Positions 18,154 through 26,586 of a stretch of DNA of 64,000 nucleotides are shown here, piece after piece. Positions within the stretch are counted from its first letter, which is position 1. Each line of letters begins with the position of its first letter. Both the position numbers and the translations under genes were made by a program. The notes below the pieces were generated by a model. The model searched no databases, had not been told where the DNA came from, and worked only from the letters and a program-made list of their open reading frames with translations. Source of the stretch: Silvimonas soli. Its GTDB lineage: Bacteria > Pseudomonadota > Gammaproteobacteria > Burkholderiales > Chitinibacteraceae. Location: contig NZ_CP106736.1 in the NCBI RefSeq assembly GCF_030035605.1, forward strand, positions 186,001-250,000, written 5' to 3'.

Positions 18154-18729
18154 TCAGGTTTTTGGCAAAGTCACGCCAATCTGGCCTTGGTATTTGCCGC
18201 CGCGATCGCGGTAACTGGTTTCGCACACGTCATCTTCATCGGCTTCGAAGAACAGTACCTGCGCCACGCCTTCGTTGGCGTAAATCTTGGCGGGCAGCGG
18301 CGTGGTGTTGGAGAACTCCAGCGTTACGTAGCCTTCCCATTCGGGCTCAAACGGCGTCACGTTCACGATAATGCCGCAACGGGCGTAGGTCGATTTACCC
18401 AGACACACCGTCAGCGCATTACGCGGAATGCGGAAGTATTCCACGGTACGGGCCAGCGCGAACGAGTTCGGCGGGATGATGCAGTAACCCTTGCCCGAGA
18501 CATCCACAAAGCTGTTTTCATCGAAGTTTTTTGGATCAACGATGGTGGAGTTCAGGTTGGTGAACACTTTGAATTCATCGGCACAGCGGATGTCGTAGCC
18601 GTAGCTGGACGTGCCATACGAAACGATGCGCTCGCCGTTGACTTCCTTGACCTGACCTGGAATGAACGGCTCGATCATCCCGTGCTCCTGGGCCATGCGG
18701 CGAATCCACTTATCGGACTTGATACTCAT
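18154..18729 (-). CDS. dcd: dCTP deaminase
   Basis: Deaminates dCTP to dUTP for thymidylate synthesis. Length 191 aa, as usual. The start at MSIKSDKWIRRMA matches the family N-terminus; a GTG three codons upstream is less likely. Conserved parts are GKSTYARCGIIVNVTPFEPE (residues about 112-131), TLEFSNTTPLPAKIYANEG with the catalytic Glu, and QVLFFEADEDD. thyA lies about 12 kb away on the same strand. It is divergent from the peroxiredoxin gene across a 228-bp gap. Confidence 0.96.
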   Translation of the reverse strand: MSIKSDKWIRRMAQEHGMIEPFIPGQVKEVNGERIVSYGTSSYGYDIRCADEFKVFTNLNSTIVDPKNFDENSFVDVSGKGYCIIPPNSFALARTVEYFRIPRNALTVCLGKSTYARCGIIVNVTPFEPEWEGYVTLEFSNTTPLPAKIYANEGVAQVLFFEADEDDVCETSYRDRGGKYQGQIGVTLPKT

Positions 18730-18957
18730 CGTTGTCACACCATCTACACAAAATGGTGGTTATTGTAACTGTGCTTGGGGCCGACGTGTGAGATCAAGTC
18801 CGGATGGCACCCGAATGTTTGCCCCCGGGCAATGGCATGGCTTGATGGCGATGCGGCATTTTTACAAAACTCATTTATCTTCCTTGCTGCTTATGACTGC
18901 ATTGACCAGAATGAAGTCAGAGGGGCAAGCATCCCGAAAAATAACGGAGAACTATCG

Positions 18958-19416
18958 ATGCTCAATGAAACCTGCCCGTCTTTTGAATTGCCCATGACGG
19001 GTGGTACGACATTCAATCCGGCCTCGCTGCTCGGCGAAGCCTTTGTGCTCTACTTCTATCCGAAGGACAGCACTCCTGGTTGCACCGTTGAAGGTGGCGA
19101 CTTCCGCGATCATCACGCTGCGTTTGCCGCAGCGGGCGCCAAAGTCTTCGGCATCAGCCGCGACAGCATCAAATCCCACGAAAACTTCAAAGCCAAAATG
19201 GCGTTCCCGTTCGAGTTGATCTCAGACCCGAACGAAGTCGCCTGCGCGGCCTTTGGCGTGGTGAAAATGAAGAATATGTACGGCAAGCAAGTGCGCGGTA
19301 TCGAGCGCAGCACCTTTGTGATCAACAAGGAGGGGAAAATCGCCCACGAGTGGCGCGGGGTAAAGGTACCCGGCCATGTGGAAGCAGTGCTCAGCGTTGT
19401 GCAGGGCCTGAAATAA
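18958..19416 (+). CDS. bcp: Peroxiredoxin, BCP/PrxQ type
   Basis: Thiol peroxidase of 152 aa. The start at 18958 has ACGGAGA upstream; longer readings add residues without family similarity. The peroxidatic Cys lies in YPKDSTPGCTVEGGDFRD. The usual resolving Cys five residues later is Gly here, so it is either a one-Cys enzyme or uses the later Cys in NEVACAAFGV, as in some PrxQ subgroups. The C-terminal STFVINKEGKIAHEWRGVKV is typical. It is followed by its own terminator. Confidence 0.92.
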   Translation: MLNETCPSFELPMTGGTTFNPASLLGEAFVLYFYPKDSTPGCTVEGGDFRDHHAAFAAAGAKVFGISRDSIKSHENFKAKMAFPFELISDPNEVACAAFGVVKMKNMYGKQVRGIERSTFVINKEGKIAHEWRGVKVPGHVEAVLSVVQGLK

Positions 19417-19420
19417 GGGG

Positions 19421-19446
19421 AAACGGCCTGCACGGGCCGTTTTTTA
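19421..19446 (+). terminator. Terminator after bcp
   Basis: ACGGCC / GGCCGT stem just after the stop, followed by a T run. Confidence 0.8.
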
Positions 19447-19497
19447 TTGGTACCGCATCACCCGGTTTTCATTTCGCCCGTCTACAAGGAGAGCCTT

Positions 19498-20907
19498 ATG
19501 GCCGCTCGCAAGTCGAAAAAAGCTGAGGATTCAAAGTTGTTCGTGCTGGACACCAATGTGATGATGCACGATCCAACCTCGATCTTTCGCTTTGAAGAGC
19601 ATGACCTCTTTCTACCGATGATGACGCTGGAAGAGCTGGACGGGAACAAGAAAGGCATGACAGAAGTGGCCCGCAACGCCCGTCAGACCAGTCGTTTTAT
19701 CGAAGAGTTGATTGCGGGCCGAGAAGAAGATTTGCATGCCGGTGTATCGCTGGCCGATGCCAGTAAAGGCCAGGCCAGCGGTCGTTTGTTCTTGCAGACC
19801 GAAGCCATCACCAGCGTGCTGCCCTCCCAATTGCCCATGGGCAAAGCCGACAACCAGATTCTGGGCGTCGTGCATCACCTGCAGCAAATGCAGCCCAAGC
19901 GTCAGGTCATTCTGGTGTCCAAAGACATCAACATGCGCATCAAGGCGCGTGCGCTGGGCCTGGCCGCCGAAGACTATTTCAACGACAAAGTGCTGGAAGA
20001 TACCGACCTGCTGTACACCGGCATGCGCGAGATCGACCAGTCGTTCTGGGAGAAAAACGGTAAGGATCTGGAGAGCTGGCAAGAAGGCGGCCGCAGCTAC
20101 TGGCGCCTGAAAGGCCCGGATGTCATCGACCTTTACCCCAACCAGTTGTTGTTCCAGCAAGGCGAGCGCCCGCTCGCCGCCCGCGTGGTTGAGCTGGAAG
20201 GCAAAACCGCCAAGATTGAAAGTCTCAAAGATTACTCGCACCAGAAAAATGCCATCTGGGGCGTAACAGCGCGCAACCGGGAGCAAAACTTTGCGCTGAA
20301 CATGCTAATGAATCCGGACGTGGATTTTGTCTCGCTGCTAGGCCAGGCCGGTACCGGTAAAACGCTGCTGACACTGGCGGCAGGTCTGGTACAAACGCTG
20401 GAATCCAAGATTTACTCTGAAATCATCATGACCCGGGTCACCGTACCGGTGGGCGAGGACATTGGCTTTCTGCCCGGGACCGAAGAAGAAAAGATGCAGC
20501 CGTGGATGGGCGCGCTGGAAGACAACCTGGATGTGCTCAACCAGACCGATGCCGAAGCAGGCGACTGGGGCCGTGCTGCTACGCGTGATCTGATTCGCAG
20601 CCGTATCAAGGTCAAATCACTCAACTTCATGCGCGGGCGTACTTTCCTCAACAAGTTCCTGATCATTGATGAGGCGCAAAACCTGACACCCAAGCAGATG
20701 AAGACGCTCATCACCCGCGCCGGTCCCGGCACCAAGGTGGTGTGTCTGGGCAATATCAGCCAGATTGATACGCCCTACCTCACCGAGGGTTCATCGGGCC
20801 TGACCTACGTGGTGGATCGCTTCAAGATCTGGACCCACTCGGGGCATATCACCTTGCAACGCGGCGAGCGTTCACGCCTGGCGGATTACGCGGCAGAAAC
20901 GCTGTAA
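19498..20907 (+). CDS. PhoH-like ATPase with N-terminal PIN domain
   Basis: A 469-aa two-domain protein (PhoH2 type). The N-terminal PIN ribonuclease domain (about 1-160) begins with the acidic motif FVLDTNVMMHD. The C-terminal PhoH ATPase has Walker A GQAGTGKT (282-289) and Walker B LIIDEAQN (about 388-395). PhoH2 proteins couple RNA unwinding or translocation to cleavage. The ATG at 19498 has AAGGAGA seven bases upstream. It lies alone between two terminators. The biological role in proteobacteria is poorly defined. Confidence 0.93.
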   Translation: MAARKSKKAEDSKLFVLDTNVMMHDPTSIFRFEEHDLFLPMMTLEELDGNKKGMTEVARNARQTSRFIEELIAGREEDLHAGVSLADASKGQASGRLFLQTEAITSVLPSQLPMGKADNQILGVVHHLQQMQPKRQVILVSKDINMRIKARALGLAAEDYFNDKVLEDTDLLYTGMREIDQSFWEKNGKDLESWQEGGRSYWRLKGPDVIDLYPNQLLFQQGERPLAARVVELEGKTAKIESLKDYSHQKNAIWGVTARNREQNFALNMLMNPDVDFVSLLGQAGTGKTLLTLAAGLVQTLESKIYSEIIMTRVTVPVGEDIGFLPGTEEEKMQPWMGALEDNLDVLNQTDAEAGDWGRAATRDLIRSRIKVKSLNFMRGRTFLNKFLIIDEAQNLTPKQMKTLITRAGPGTKVVCLGNISQIDTPYLTEGSSGLTYVVDRFKIWTHSGHITLQRGERSRLADYAAETL

Positions 20908-20935
20908 ACCTGGTCATTTACTTATCATCACAACA

Positions 20936-20957
20936 ACGGGCCGCGAGGCCCGTTTTT
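20936..20957 (+). terminator. Terminator after phoH-like gene
   Basis: ACGGGCC / GGCCCGT stem with loop GCGA and a five-T tail. Confidence 0.85.
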
Positions 20958-21158
20958 CATTGCAAGCTTATGATTTTCTGAGAAATACTTTTATTTCAGC
21001 AAAAAAGCGCGCCTGCCAAGCCTGTTGCAAGCATTGTGATTACACCAGGAAAAGCCTTCAGCGCTGTTTCTTTATGCTGCAACACAGCAATTTTTCAGTT
21101 ACATGACAGTTTCACTCCATCGCCTTTCGCAGCTGACGAACGGTGATAACCCGACTTT

Positions 21159-21310
21159 CGCAAAGCAAGCAAATTGGCCGATTTACTTGCCAAGGCAAAC
21201 AAGTCGGGGACTAGCCCCGCAACATACCGGCGTGTAGGCTTTGCGCTGATCAGTCGCACCGATCCAGAACCCAGGGGGGTATTCATCGAAAAGATGAATA
21301 ACCGGTTCCG
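21159..21310 (+). ncRNA. Candidate structured 5' leader of the 99-aa gene
   Basis: A long-range stem CGCAAAGC (21159-21166) / GCTTTGCG (21238-21245) encloses two hairpins. One is AAGCAAAT / ATTTACTT with one mismatch (about 21166-21187). The other is CGGGG / CCCCG (21205-21219). A separate hairpin TATTCATC-GAAAA-GATGAATA follows (about 21280-21300), 40 bases before the start codon. The layout resembles a riboswitch or other regulated leader, but it matches no class I know. Transcription is not shown. Confidence 0.4.
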
Positions 21311-21340
21311 CGACTGGCACAACAACAAGGTGGGAGATCA

Positions 21341-21640
21341 ATGCCAACGATCAAGATTCATCGTCAAGGCGCGCTGGGCCGTCAGCCGCGCATGTTGCTG
21401 GATGGACATCCACTCGGCCATACCATGCCGGGCAATTGCCTGAGCGCCCCGCTGCCACCCGGGCGCCATACGCTGCAAGCGCAACTGGATTGGGGTAAAA
21501 CACCGCCGCTGGTATTTGATACCGATGGCGAAGAAATGCATTTCACTGTCAAAAGCAATATGCATGGCTGGAAGTTGCTGTTCGCACCGTTCTATCTGTT
21601 TGCGCCATACAACGCGTTGGTGGTTGAGCAGCGCCACTAA
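21341..21640 (+). CDS. Small protein of unknown function, 99 aa
   Basis: Begins at an ATG with a good ribosome site (GGGAG, 5-base spacing) and is followed by a terminator, so it is likely real. The sequence looks beta-rich: LLDGHPLGHTMPG, then LPPGRHTLQAQLDWGK, reminiscent of PEGA-like or carboxypeptidase-regulatory modules. A hydrophobic C-terminal stretch follows (WKLLFAPFYLFAPYNALVV, about residues 77-95). No signal peptide is present. The function is unknown. The structured leader upstream makes it worth attention. Confidence 0.65.
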   Translation: MPTIKIHRQGALGRQPRMLLDGHPLGHTMPGNCLSAPLPPGRHTLQAQLDWGKTPPLVFDTDGEEMHFTVKSNMHGWKLLFAPFYLFAPYNALVVEQRH

Positions 21641-21676
21641 GCGGTTTGATGCATCGCATCATGCGTACAGATAACG

Positions 21677-21704
21677 AAAAGGCCCGGTTTTCCGGGCCTT
21701 TTCT
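21677..21704 (+). terminator. Terminator after the 99-aa gene
   Basis: AAAAGGCCCGG / CCGGGCCTTTT stem, near-perfect and bidirectional. It also suits the convergent cupin gene. Confidence 0.85.
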
Positions 21705-21733
21705 GTTGTTGGCTGCTACTTCGCCTGGCCTGT

Positions 21734-22096
21734 TTAGCCCGCGTTACGTTCCAGCACCACAAAATACTTTTTCACCGGCTCGACCACTTCAAACTGGCCT
21801 TTGAAGCCAGCCGGGATAACCAGCGCCTCACCCGCCCGCACTTCCACCACCCCGCCGTTTTCATCATGCACGCGGGCCAGGCCTTCGATGATGCTGAAGA
21901 ACTCTTCTTCATTCGGGCCAAACTCAATCCGCCAACTACCCGGCTCGGACGCCCAGATTCCGCTCGAAAATTCTTTGGATGCATTTTCGTAGTGCAGCCA
22001 GGTGGTGCGCTGTGGGTTGCCAGACACCAGACGCTCCGGCCGGGGATGATCAACGATGGCTTGCGGCGACTGCTGGGAGAAGGCGATGACTTTCAC
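21734..22096 (-). CDS. Cupin-domain protein (DUF861/EutQ-like)
   Basis: A single-domain cupin of 120 aa. The conserved region SGIWASEPGSWRIEF ... EEEFFSIIEG ... AGEALVIPAGFKGQFEV fits the Cupin_3 (DUF861) type. Members include ureidoglycolate-related and unassigned sugar or amino-acid enzymes. It stands alone, convergent with the small upstream gene and divergent from asparaginase. The metal ligands are not the classical His set, so catalysis is uncertain. Confidence 0.8.
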   Translation of the reverse strand: MKVIAFSQQSPQAIVDHPRPERLVSGNPQRTTWLHYENASKEFSSGIWASEPGSWRIEFGPNEEEFFSIIEGLARVHDENGGVVEVRAGEALVIPAGFKGQFEVVEPVKKYFVVLERNAG

Positions 22097-22378
22097 AATT
22101 ATTCCTTTTTAATCAAAAAATTAGATCAGAAATCAACCACTGGATATGCAATTGGTATTAACGTTTTCCCTGACAGTACTTTCGACAATGTTGTCAGCCA
22201 AGGGCACGGATCATGCTTTTAATCACCCATATAAACTGCCACGTGCCTTGCTGCACCATGTTTTATCAACGGTCTGCAGTCCTGGCTGAGCATGCCGCAA
22301 GCGCCGACAGTTTATTGAGTTGATCGATGTTTGACCAAAAGCGTCACCCTACCTGAAAACCCATGTCTGGAGATACGC

Positions 22379-23446
22379 ATGCTCACCAAGATGCTGCAAC
22401 GCGCACTATTTGTCGCCATCACGTGTAGTTCTGTTGTGGTTTACGCCGCCGACAAACTGCCCAATGTGGTGATCCTTGCCACTGGTGGCACCATCGCCGG
22501 GACTGGCGCCACCAGCACGACCACGGTGGGTTATACCGCAGCCAAGGTCGGCGTGGAAAAGCTGATCGAAGCGGTGCCAGAATTAAAGCAAGTGGCCAAT
22601 GTTTCTGGCGAGCAGGTATTCCAGATTGCCAGTGAGAACATGACCAACGAGAACTGGCTGGTGCTGGCCAAGCGAGTGAACGAATTGCTCAAGCAAAGCA
22701 GCGTGGATGGCATTGTCATCACTCACGGCACCGACACCATCGAAGAAACGGCGTATTTCCTCAATTTGACCGTGAAGAGCAAAAAGCCAGTAGTGATTGT
22801 GGGTTCCATGCGCCCTTCCACTGCCATCAGCGCCGACGGCCCGATCAACCTGTATAACGCGGTGGCCGTTGCTGGCAGCCCGGACTCGGTCAATCGTGGC
22901 GTGCTGGTGGCCATGAACGACGAAATCCTCGGCGCTCGTGATGTCACCAAGACCAACACCATGCTTGCCAACACCTTCCGCTCGCCGGAACTGGGCGACT
23001 TGGGCTATATCGTTTCCGGCAAACCGCAGTTTTATCGTGCCACCACCAAAAAGCACACTTGGGAAACCGAGTTTGACGTATCAAAGATGGAGCATCTGCC
23101 CGCCATCGACATCGCCTATGGTTCGGCCAACGCCAATACCATCGCAATTGATGCGTTTGTTGCCGCTGGTGATGTCGGTATCGTTTATGCCGGTACCGGT
23201 GACGGCAGTCTGTCCACGCCCGTACGCGCCCGCCTGACCGAATTGCGCCAGAAAGGCATTTACATTCTGCGCTCATCCCGGGTCGGCAACGGCCCCACCC
23301 TGCGTAATGGCGAGAACGATGACGACAAGACTGACTTCGTCGTCTCCGACACCCTCAGCCCGCAAAAAGCCCGCATCTTGCTGATGCTGGCGCTGACCAA
23401 GACCAAAGATACCAAGGAGATTCAGCGGATGTTTTATACGTATTGA
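22379..23446 (+). CDS. Type II (periplasmic) L-asparaginase
   Basis: Hydrolyses L-asparagine to aspartate and ammonia. Length 355 aa with a signal peptide (MLTKMLQRALFVAITC..., cleaved near YAA-DKLP), so periplasmic. Catalytic Thr motifs are ILATGGTIAGTG near the mature N-terminus and ITHGTDTIEETAYF. The start at 22379 follows GGAG; an earlier in-frame Met would spoil the signal. The last residues RMFYTY match the family end. No companion transporter is adjacent. Confidence 0.94.
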   Translation: MLTKMLQRALFVAITCSSVVVYAADKLPNVVILATGGTIAGTGATSTTTVGYTAAKVGVEKLIEAVPELKQVANVSGEQVFQIASENMTNENWLVLAKRVNELLKQSSVDGIVITHGTDTIEETAYFLNLTVKSKKPVVIVGSMRPSTAISADGPINLYNAVAVAGSPDSVNRGVLVAMNDEILGARDVTKTNTMLANTFRSPELGDLGYIVSGKPQFYRATTKKHTWETEFDVSKMEHLPAIDIAYGSANANTIAIDAFVAAGDVGIVYAGTGDGSLSTPVRARLTELRQKGIYILRSSRVGNGPTLRNGENDDDKTDFVVSDTLSPQKARILLMLALTKTKDTKEIQRMFYTY

Positions 23447-23531
23447 GTGGAAGAGTATGGCGCGAGAGCGAGGTTGTCTCGCTCTTGCTGGCTGAAGTGA
23501 GGAGATACGGGTTAGCTTGGTCATCATTGCC

Positions 23532-23565
23532 ACCCCGGATTCTCGCTTCGCTTCATCCGGGCTAC
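23532..23565 (-). repeat. GTAGCCCGGATGAAGC-type dispersed repeat
   Basis: On the minus strand it reads GTAGCCCGGATGAAGCGAAG and then CGAGAATCCGGGGT, an imperfect palindrome. Related copies flank 44495-44627. REP-like. Confidence 0.75.
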
Positions 23566-23612
23566 GTGCTCTTCGCATTCCCAGCCTTGGCGGCCCACGG
23601 TGAACGTCGCCG

Positions 23613-23642
23613 CTGGATTCCCGCCTTCGCGGGAAGGACGAT
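23613..23642. repeat. GGATTCCCGC-CTTC-GCGGGAA dispersed palindrome
   Basis: TTCCCGC-CTTC-GCGGGAA hairpin followed by GGACGATG. This is the well-known type of intergenic palindrome found in many proteobacteria. Confidence 0.7.
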
Positions 23643-23812
23643 GTAATTGGTGTGCATGGCGGCTCTGCTGTTGCTGGGGCAACTAACTCTGGCATTCCAC
23701 ACCGCAAACCACGCCGACCAAGAGCCGGAGACCCAAGCTCCGGCCGACGGAGGGAACGCGGGTTGCTCCCGCCTTACCCGCCAGACTCGAACAACCACTG
23801 CGTCAAACCCAC

Positions 23813-25225
23813 TTACTCCAGATCCCCCGACCACCCATCCGGCTTCACCAGCGCATTATCAAAGCGCGAATACTTGCCGATAAATACCAGCGGCACCTTG
23901 CCGGTCGGGCCATTCCGGTGCTTGCCGACGATACATTCCGCCAGACCTTTGAATTGCGAGTCCGGGTTGTAGTACTCATCCCGATACATAAACATGATGA
24001 TGTCGGCATCCTGCTCAATTGCGCCGGATTCGCGCAAGTCAGACATCATGGGGCGTTTGTCGGTACGTTGCTCCACCGAGCGCGACAACTGCGAAAGCGC
24101 AATAATCGGACATTTGAGTTCTTTGGCCAGTGACTTCAAACCGCGTGAGATTTCGCCCAGTTCGGTTGCCCGGTTCTGGTCTTTGGCCCCTGCCCGGCCC
24201 GCCATCAACTGCAAATAGTCGATCACGATCAAACCCAACTGACCATGCTGTCGCGCCAGTCGTCGTGATTTGGTGCGGATGTCCAGCGCGGTCAAAGCGC
24301 CGGTTTCTTCAATGAAGATGGGCGCCTCGGACAAGCGATTGATCGCGTAGGTCAGCTTGGTCCAATCTTCATCCTCGAACTTGCCGGTCTTGAGCTTGTG
24401 CAGGTCGATCTTGCCGATCGAACCCACCATCCGCATGCCCAATTGCGCCGCGCCCATTTCCATGGAGTAAATCGCCACCGGCAAACGCAATTCGGTGCCT
24501 ACGTGTTCAGCTATGTTGACCGAGAACGCGGTTTTACCCATGGATGGACGACCCGCCACGATCACCAGATCGCCCGGTTGCAGACCGGAAGTCATTTTAT
24601 CCAGATCAAAAAAACCGGTCGCCACGCCGGTGACCTCAGACAGGTTGTCTTGTTTGTAGAGGTAGTCGATCTTCTCGACGATTTCTTTCAAGATCGGCGG
24701 CATGGCAATAAAGCCCTGCTGCCCTTTAGCCGACTGCTCGGCGATCTGGAATACGCGTGATTCAGCTTCATCCAGCAACGCTGAGGCTTCTCGTCCACCC
24801 GGATTGTAGGCCGCATCGGCGATCTCAGTGGCGACGCTGGCGAGCTGTCGCATCACCGATTTTTCGCGCACGATTTCACCATAACGGCGAATGTTGGCGG
24901 CAGAAGGTGTGTTTTGTACCAGCGCGCCCAGATAAGCCAGGCCGCCGATATAAGAAAGCTCGTTATTGTTGTCCAGCGACTCGGACACGGTAATCACGTC
25001 GGCGGGACGGTTGTGTTCGATCATCTTGACGATGTGTTGCCAGATGCGGCGATGGTCGTCGCGATAGAAGTCCTGCTCGTTGATAATGTCGGCAATCCGG
25101 TCAAACGACGGGTTGTCCAGTAACAGGCCACCCAGCACGGATTGCTCAGCTTCTACCGAATGCGGCGGCAGGCGCAGGCTATCAAGTTGCGTGTCATTCT
25201 GTGGGGCGGTAGGATGCTCGGTCAT
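23813..25225 (-). CDS. dnaB: Replicative DNA helicase DnaB
   Basis: Hexameric 5'-3' helicase of the replisome, 470 aa. The N-terminal domain begins LRLPPHSVEAEQSVLGGLLL. The RecA-like C-terminal domain has Walker A GRPSMGKTAFS (about residue 210), Walker B LIVIDYLQLM and the DnaB motif ALSQLSRSVEQR. The start at 25225 (MTEHPTAPQN) is preferred over one 16 codons upstream. It is divergent from ratA across 152 bp. No intein or frameshift. Confidence 0.97.
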   Translation of the reverse strand: MTEHPTAPQNDTQLDSLRLPPHSVEAEQSVLGGLLLDNPSFDRIADIINEQDFYRDDHRRIWQHIVKMIEHNRPADVITVSESLDNNNELSYIGGLAYLGALVQNTPSAANIRRYGEIVREKSVMRQLASVATEIADAAYNPGGREASALLDEAESRVFQIAEQSAKGQQGFIAMPPILKEIVEKIDYLYKQDNLSEVTGVATGFFDLDKMTSGLQPGDLVIVAGRPSMGKTAFSVNIAEHVGTELRLPVAIYSMEMGAAQLGMRMVGSIGKIDLHKLKTGKFEDEDWTKLTYAINRLSEAPIFIEETGALTALDIRTKSRRLARQHGQLGLIVIDYLQLMAGRAGAKDQNRATELGEISRGLKSLAKELKCPIIALSQLSRSVEQRTDKRPMMSDLRESGAIEQDADIIMFMYRDEYYNPDSQFKGLAECIVGKHRNGPTGKVPLVFIGKYSRFDNALVKPDGWSGDLE

Positions 25226-25377
25226 TTTGTAAATCGCCGTTCCTCTGATTTGCGGTTTTTCATTCGATTCCAACTACAGACACCAGGCAAAAACAAAACT
25301 GGCTGGCCTGATGCGATGATACGTTTCAGCGTTGATCGCTTCTCGTAAAAAGCCCGTTAGTTTACGCCGCAATACAG

Positions 25378-25806
25378 ATGCAGTGCATACGAAAATCCCT
25401 GCTGGTACCGCATAGCGCCGAGCGCATGTTCAATCTGGTCGAACGGGTTGAAGACTACCCCAAATTTCTGCCCTGGTGCGGCGGTGTGGAGGTGCACGAG
25501 CATACCGATACCGTGCTGGATGTCACGGTACGGATAGAGTTCATGAAGGTCAAAACCTTCTTTCGCACCCGTGACATCAAAACCACCAATACCATCGACA
25601 TGCATTTTGTAGACGGCCCGTTCAAAACGCTGCACGGACTGTGGACATTTACGCCGCTGGACGAAGATGCCTGCAAAATCGAATTTGCGCTGGATTACGA
25701 GTTCTCCAATCGCGTGATTGAAGCCGTGATTGGCCCGGTGTTCAGTAAAATCACTTCTACTTTTGTCGATGCGTTTATCCAGCGCGCCGACAGACTCTAC
25801 GGTTAA
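25378..25806 (+). CDS. ratA: RatA/COQ10-like START-domain protein
   Basis: A 142-aa single START/polyketide-cyclase domain protein. It carries the family core VPHSAERMFNLVERVEDYPKF near the N-terminus and FSKITSTFVDAFIQRA at the end. In E. coli the homologue RatA was reported to block 70S assembly, while COQ10 relatives bind ubiquinone. It is followed after 30 bp by rnfH (ratB), the usual pairing. smpB, the common divergent neighbour, is absent here; dnaB takes that place. Confidence 0.9.
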   Translation: MQCIRKSLLVPHSAERMFNLVERVEDYPKFLPWCGGVEVHEHTDTVLDVTVRIEFMKVKTFFRTRDIKTTNTIDMHFVDGPFKTLHGLWTFTPLDEDACKIEFALDYEFSNRVIEAVIGPVFSKITSTFVDAFIQRADRLYG

Positions 25807-25836
25807 TACCATCAGGTAACTCAGGAACGCGCCATC

Positions 25837-26154
25837 ATGAGCCATGACATTAGCGTCGAAGTGGTCTACGCCACGCGTGACAAGCAAAAACTGGTCAGTA
25901 TCAAAGTGCCTGAAGGCACTACCGCAGAAGAAGCCGTACGTCGCTCCGGCATTCTGGCCGAGTTTCCGGAAATTGATCTGGCCGTGAACAAGCTGGGGGT
26001 TTTTGCCAAGGCGGTGAAATCCGATACCGTGCTGCGCGAAAAAGACCGGGTAGAAATCTATCGCCCGCTAATTGCCGATCCTAAAGAAGTGCGCCGCCAG
26101 CGCGCAGCAGAAGGCAAGGTCATGAAAAAAGGCGGCGGTACCGGCGAAGAATGA
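25837..26154 (+). CDS. rnfH: RnfH-family ubiquitin-like protein
   Basis: A 105-aa beta-grasp protein (MSHDISVEVVYATRDKQ...VPEGTTAEEAVRRSGIL). The conserved RVEIYRPLIADPKEVRRQRA segment identifies the RnfH/RatB family (UPF0125). The exact role is unclear despite the name, as it does not sit with rnf genes. Its stop overlaps the next start as ATGA. Confidence 0.92.
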   Translation: MSHDISVEVVYATRDKQKLVSIKVPEGTTAEEAVRRSGILAEFPEIDLAVNKLGVFAKAVKSDTVLREKDRVEIYRPLIADPKEVRRQRAAEGKVMKKGGGTGEE

Positions 26155-26372
26155 GTCCGCTGCTCCCGCCAGACAATCTGCCGGTTTATCGCTTGCTAAC
26201 CGGCCCGGACGACGCCGCCTTCTGCCGCCGAGTAAGTGAGGCCTTGGCGCTGGGCTATGTCTTGTATGGATCCCCCGCAGCCACCTTCAATGGCACCAGC
26301 GTGATTGTGGCGCAGGCCGTTGTCTGGCCCGCAGCCCGCGACTTCCGCGGCATTGGTGAGTCCGTCCGCTAA
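26151..26372 (+). CDS. DUF1737 small protein
   Basis: A 73-aa protein with the compact DUF1737 pattern YRLLTGPDDAAFCRRVSEAL, GYVLYGSPAATFNG and IVAQAVVWP. Members are short, soluble and of unknown function. It overlaps rnfH by four bases, so it is translationally coupled and probably in the ratA-rnfH operon. Confidence 0.85.
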   Translation: MSPLLPPDNLPVYRLLTGPDDAAFCRRVSEALALGYVLYGSPAATFNGTSVIVAQAVVWPAARDFRGIGESVR

Positions 26373-26586
26373 GCAAGCGCTGCATCTGCCAGCAAGATGA
26401 CGACTCGCATAAATTCGTCCGGGCTTAAGTCACTCAAGCAGATATGCACAGGTCAAGTCAGTCACCCCACTTTTCGCTCTTGCTGGCAGGTAAATCCTCC
26501 ACATAGGGCATCTGGCAACGACGGGGGATAATCCGCACCACCGCTCATTCATCACTTCAAAACATCCCTTATAAACGGAGAACCGC

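Larger units (their letters stand above)
20908..21340 (+). other. 433-bp gap with terminator and structured leader
   Basis: The left end has the phoH terminator. From about 21150 to the start at 21341 there is dense inverted-repeat structure on the plus strand (listed separately). The stretch 20960-21145 shows nothing I recognise. Confidence 0.6.
23447..23812. other. 366-bp intergenic region with dispersed repeats
   Basis: Between asparaginase and the end of dnaB. It contains two short dispersed repeat units (listed separately). The rest shows no recognisable gene. Confidence 0.6.

Noticed and set aside
17503..18768. A 421-codon plus-strand frame across the aldo/keto reductase and dcd
   Set aside because: It runs antisense through two well-supported genes and through the dcd terminator.
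21159..21310. c-di-GMP-I (GEMM) riboswitch
   Set aside because: GCAAAGC and GGCAAAC strings occur, but not in the order or with the hairpins of the GEMM core.
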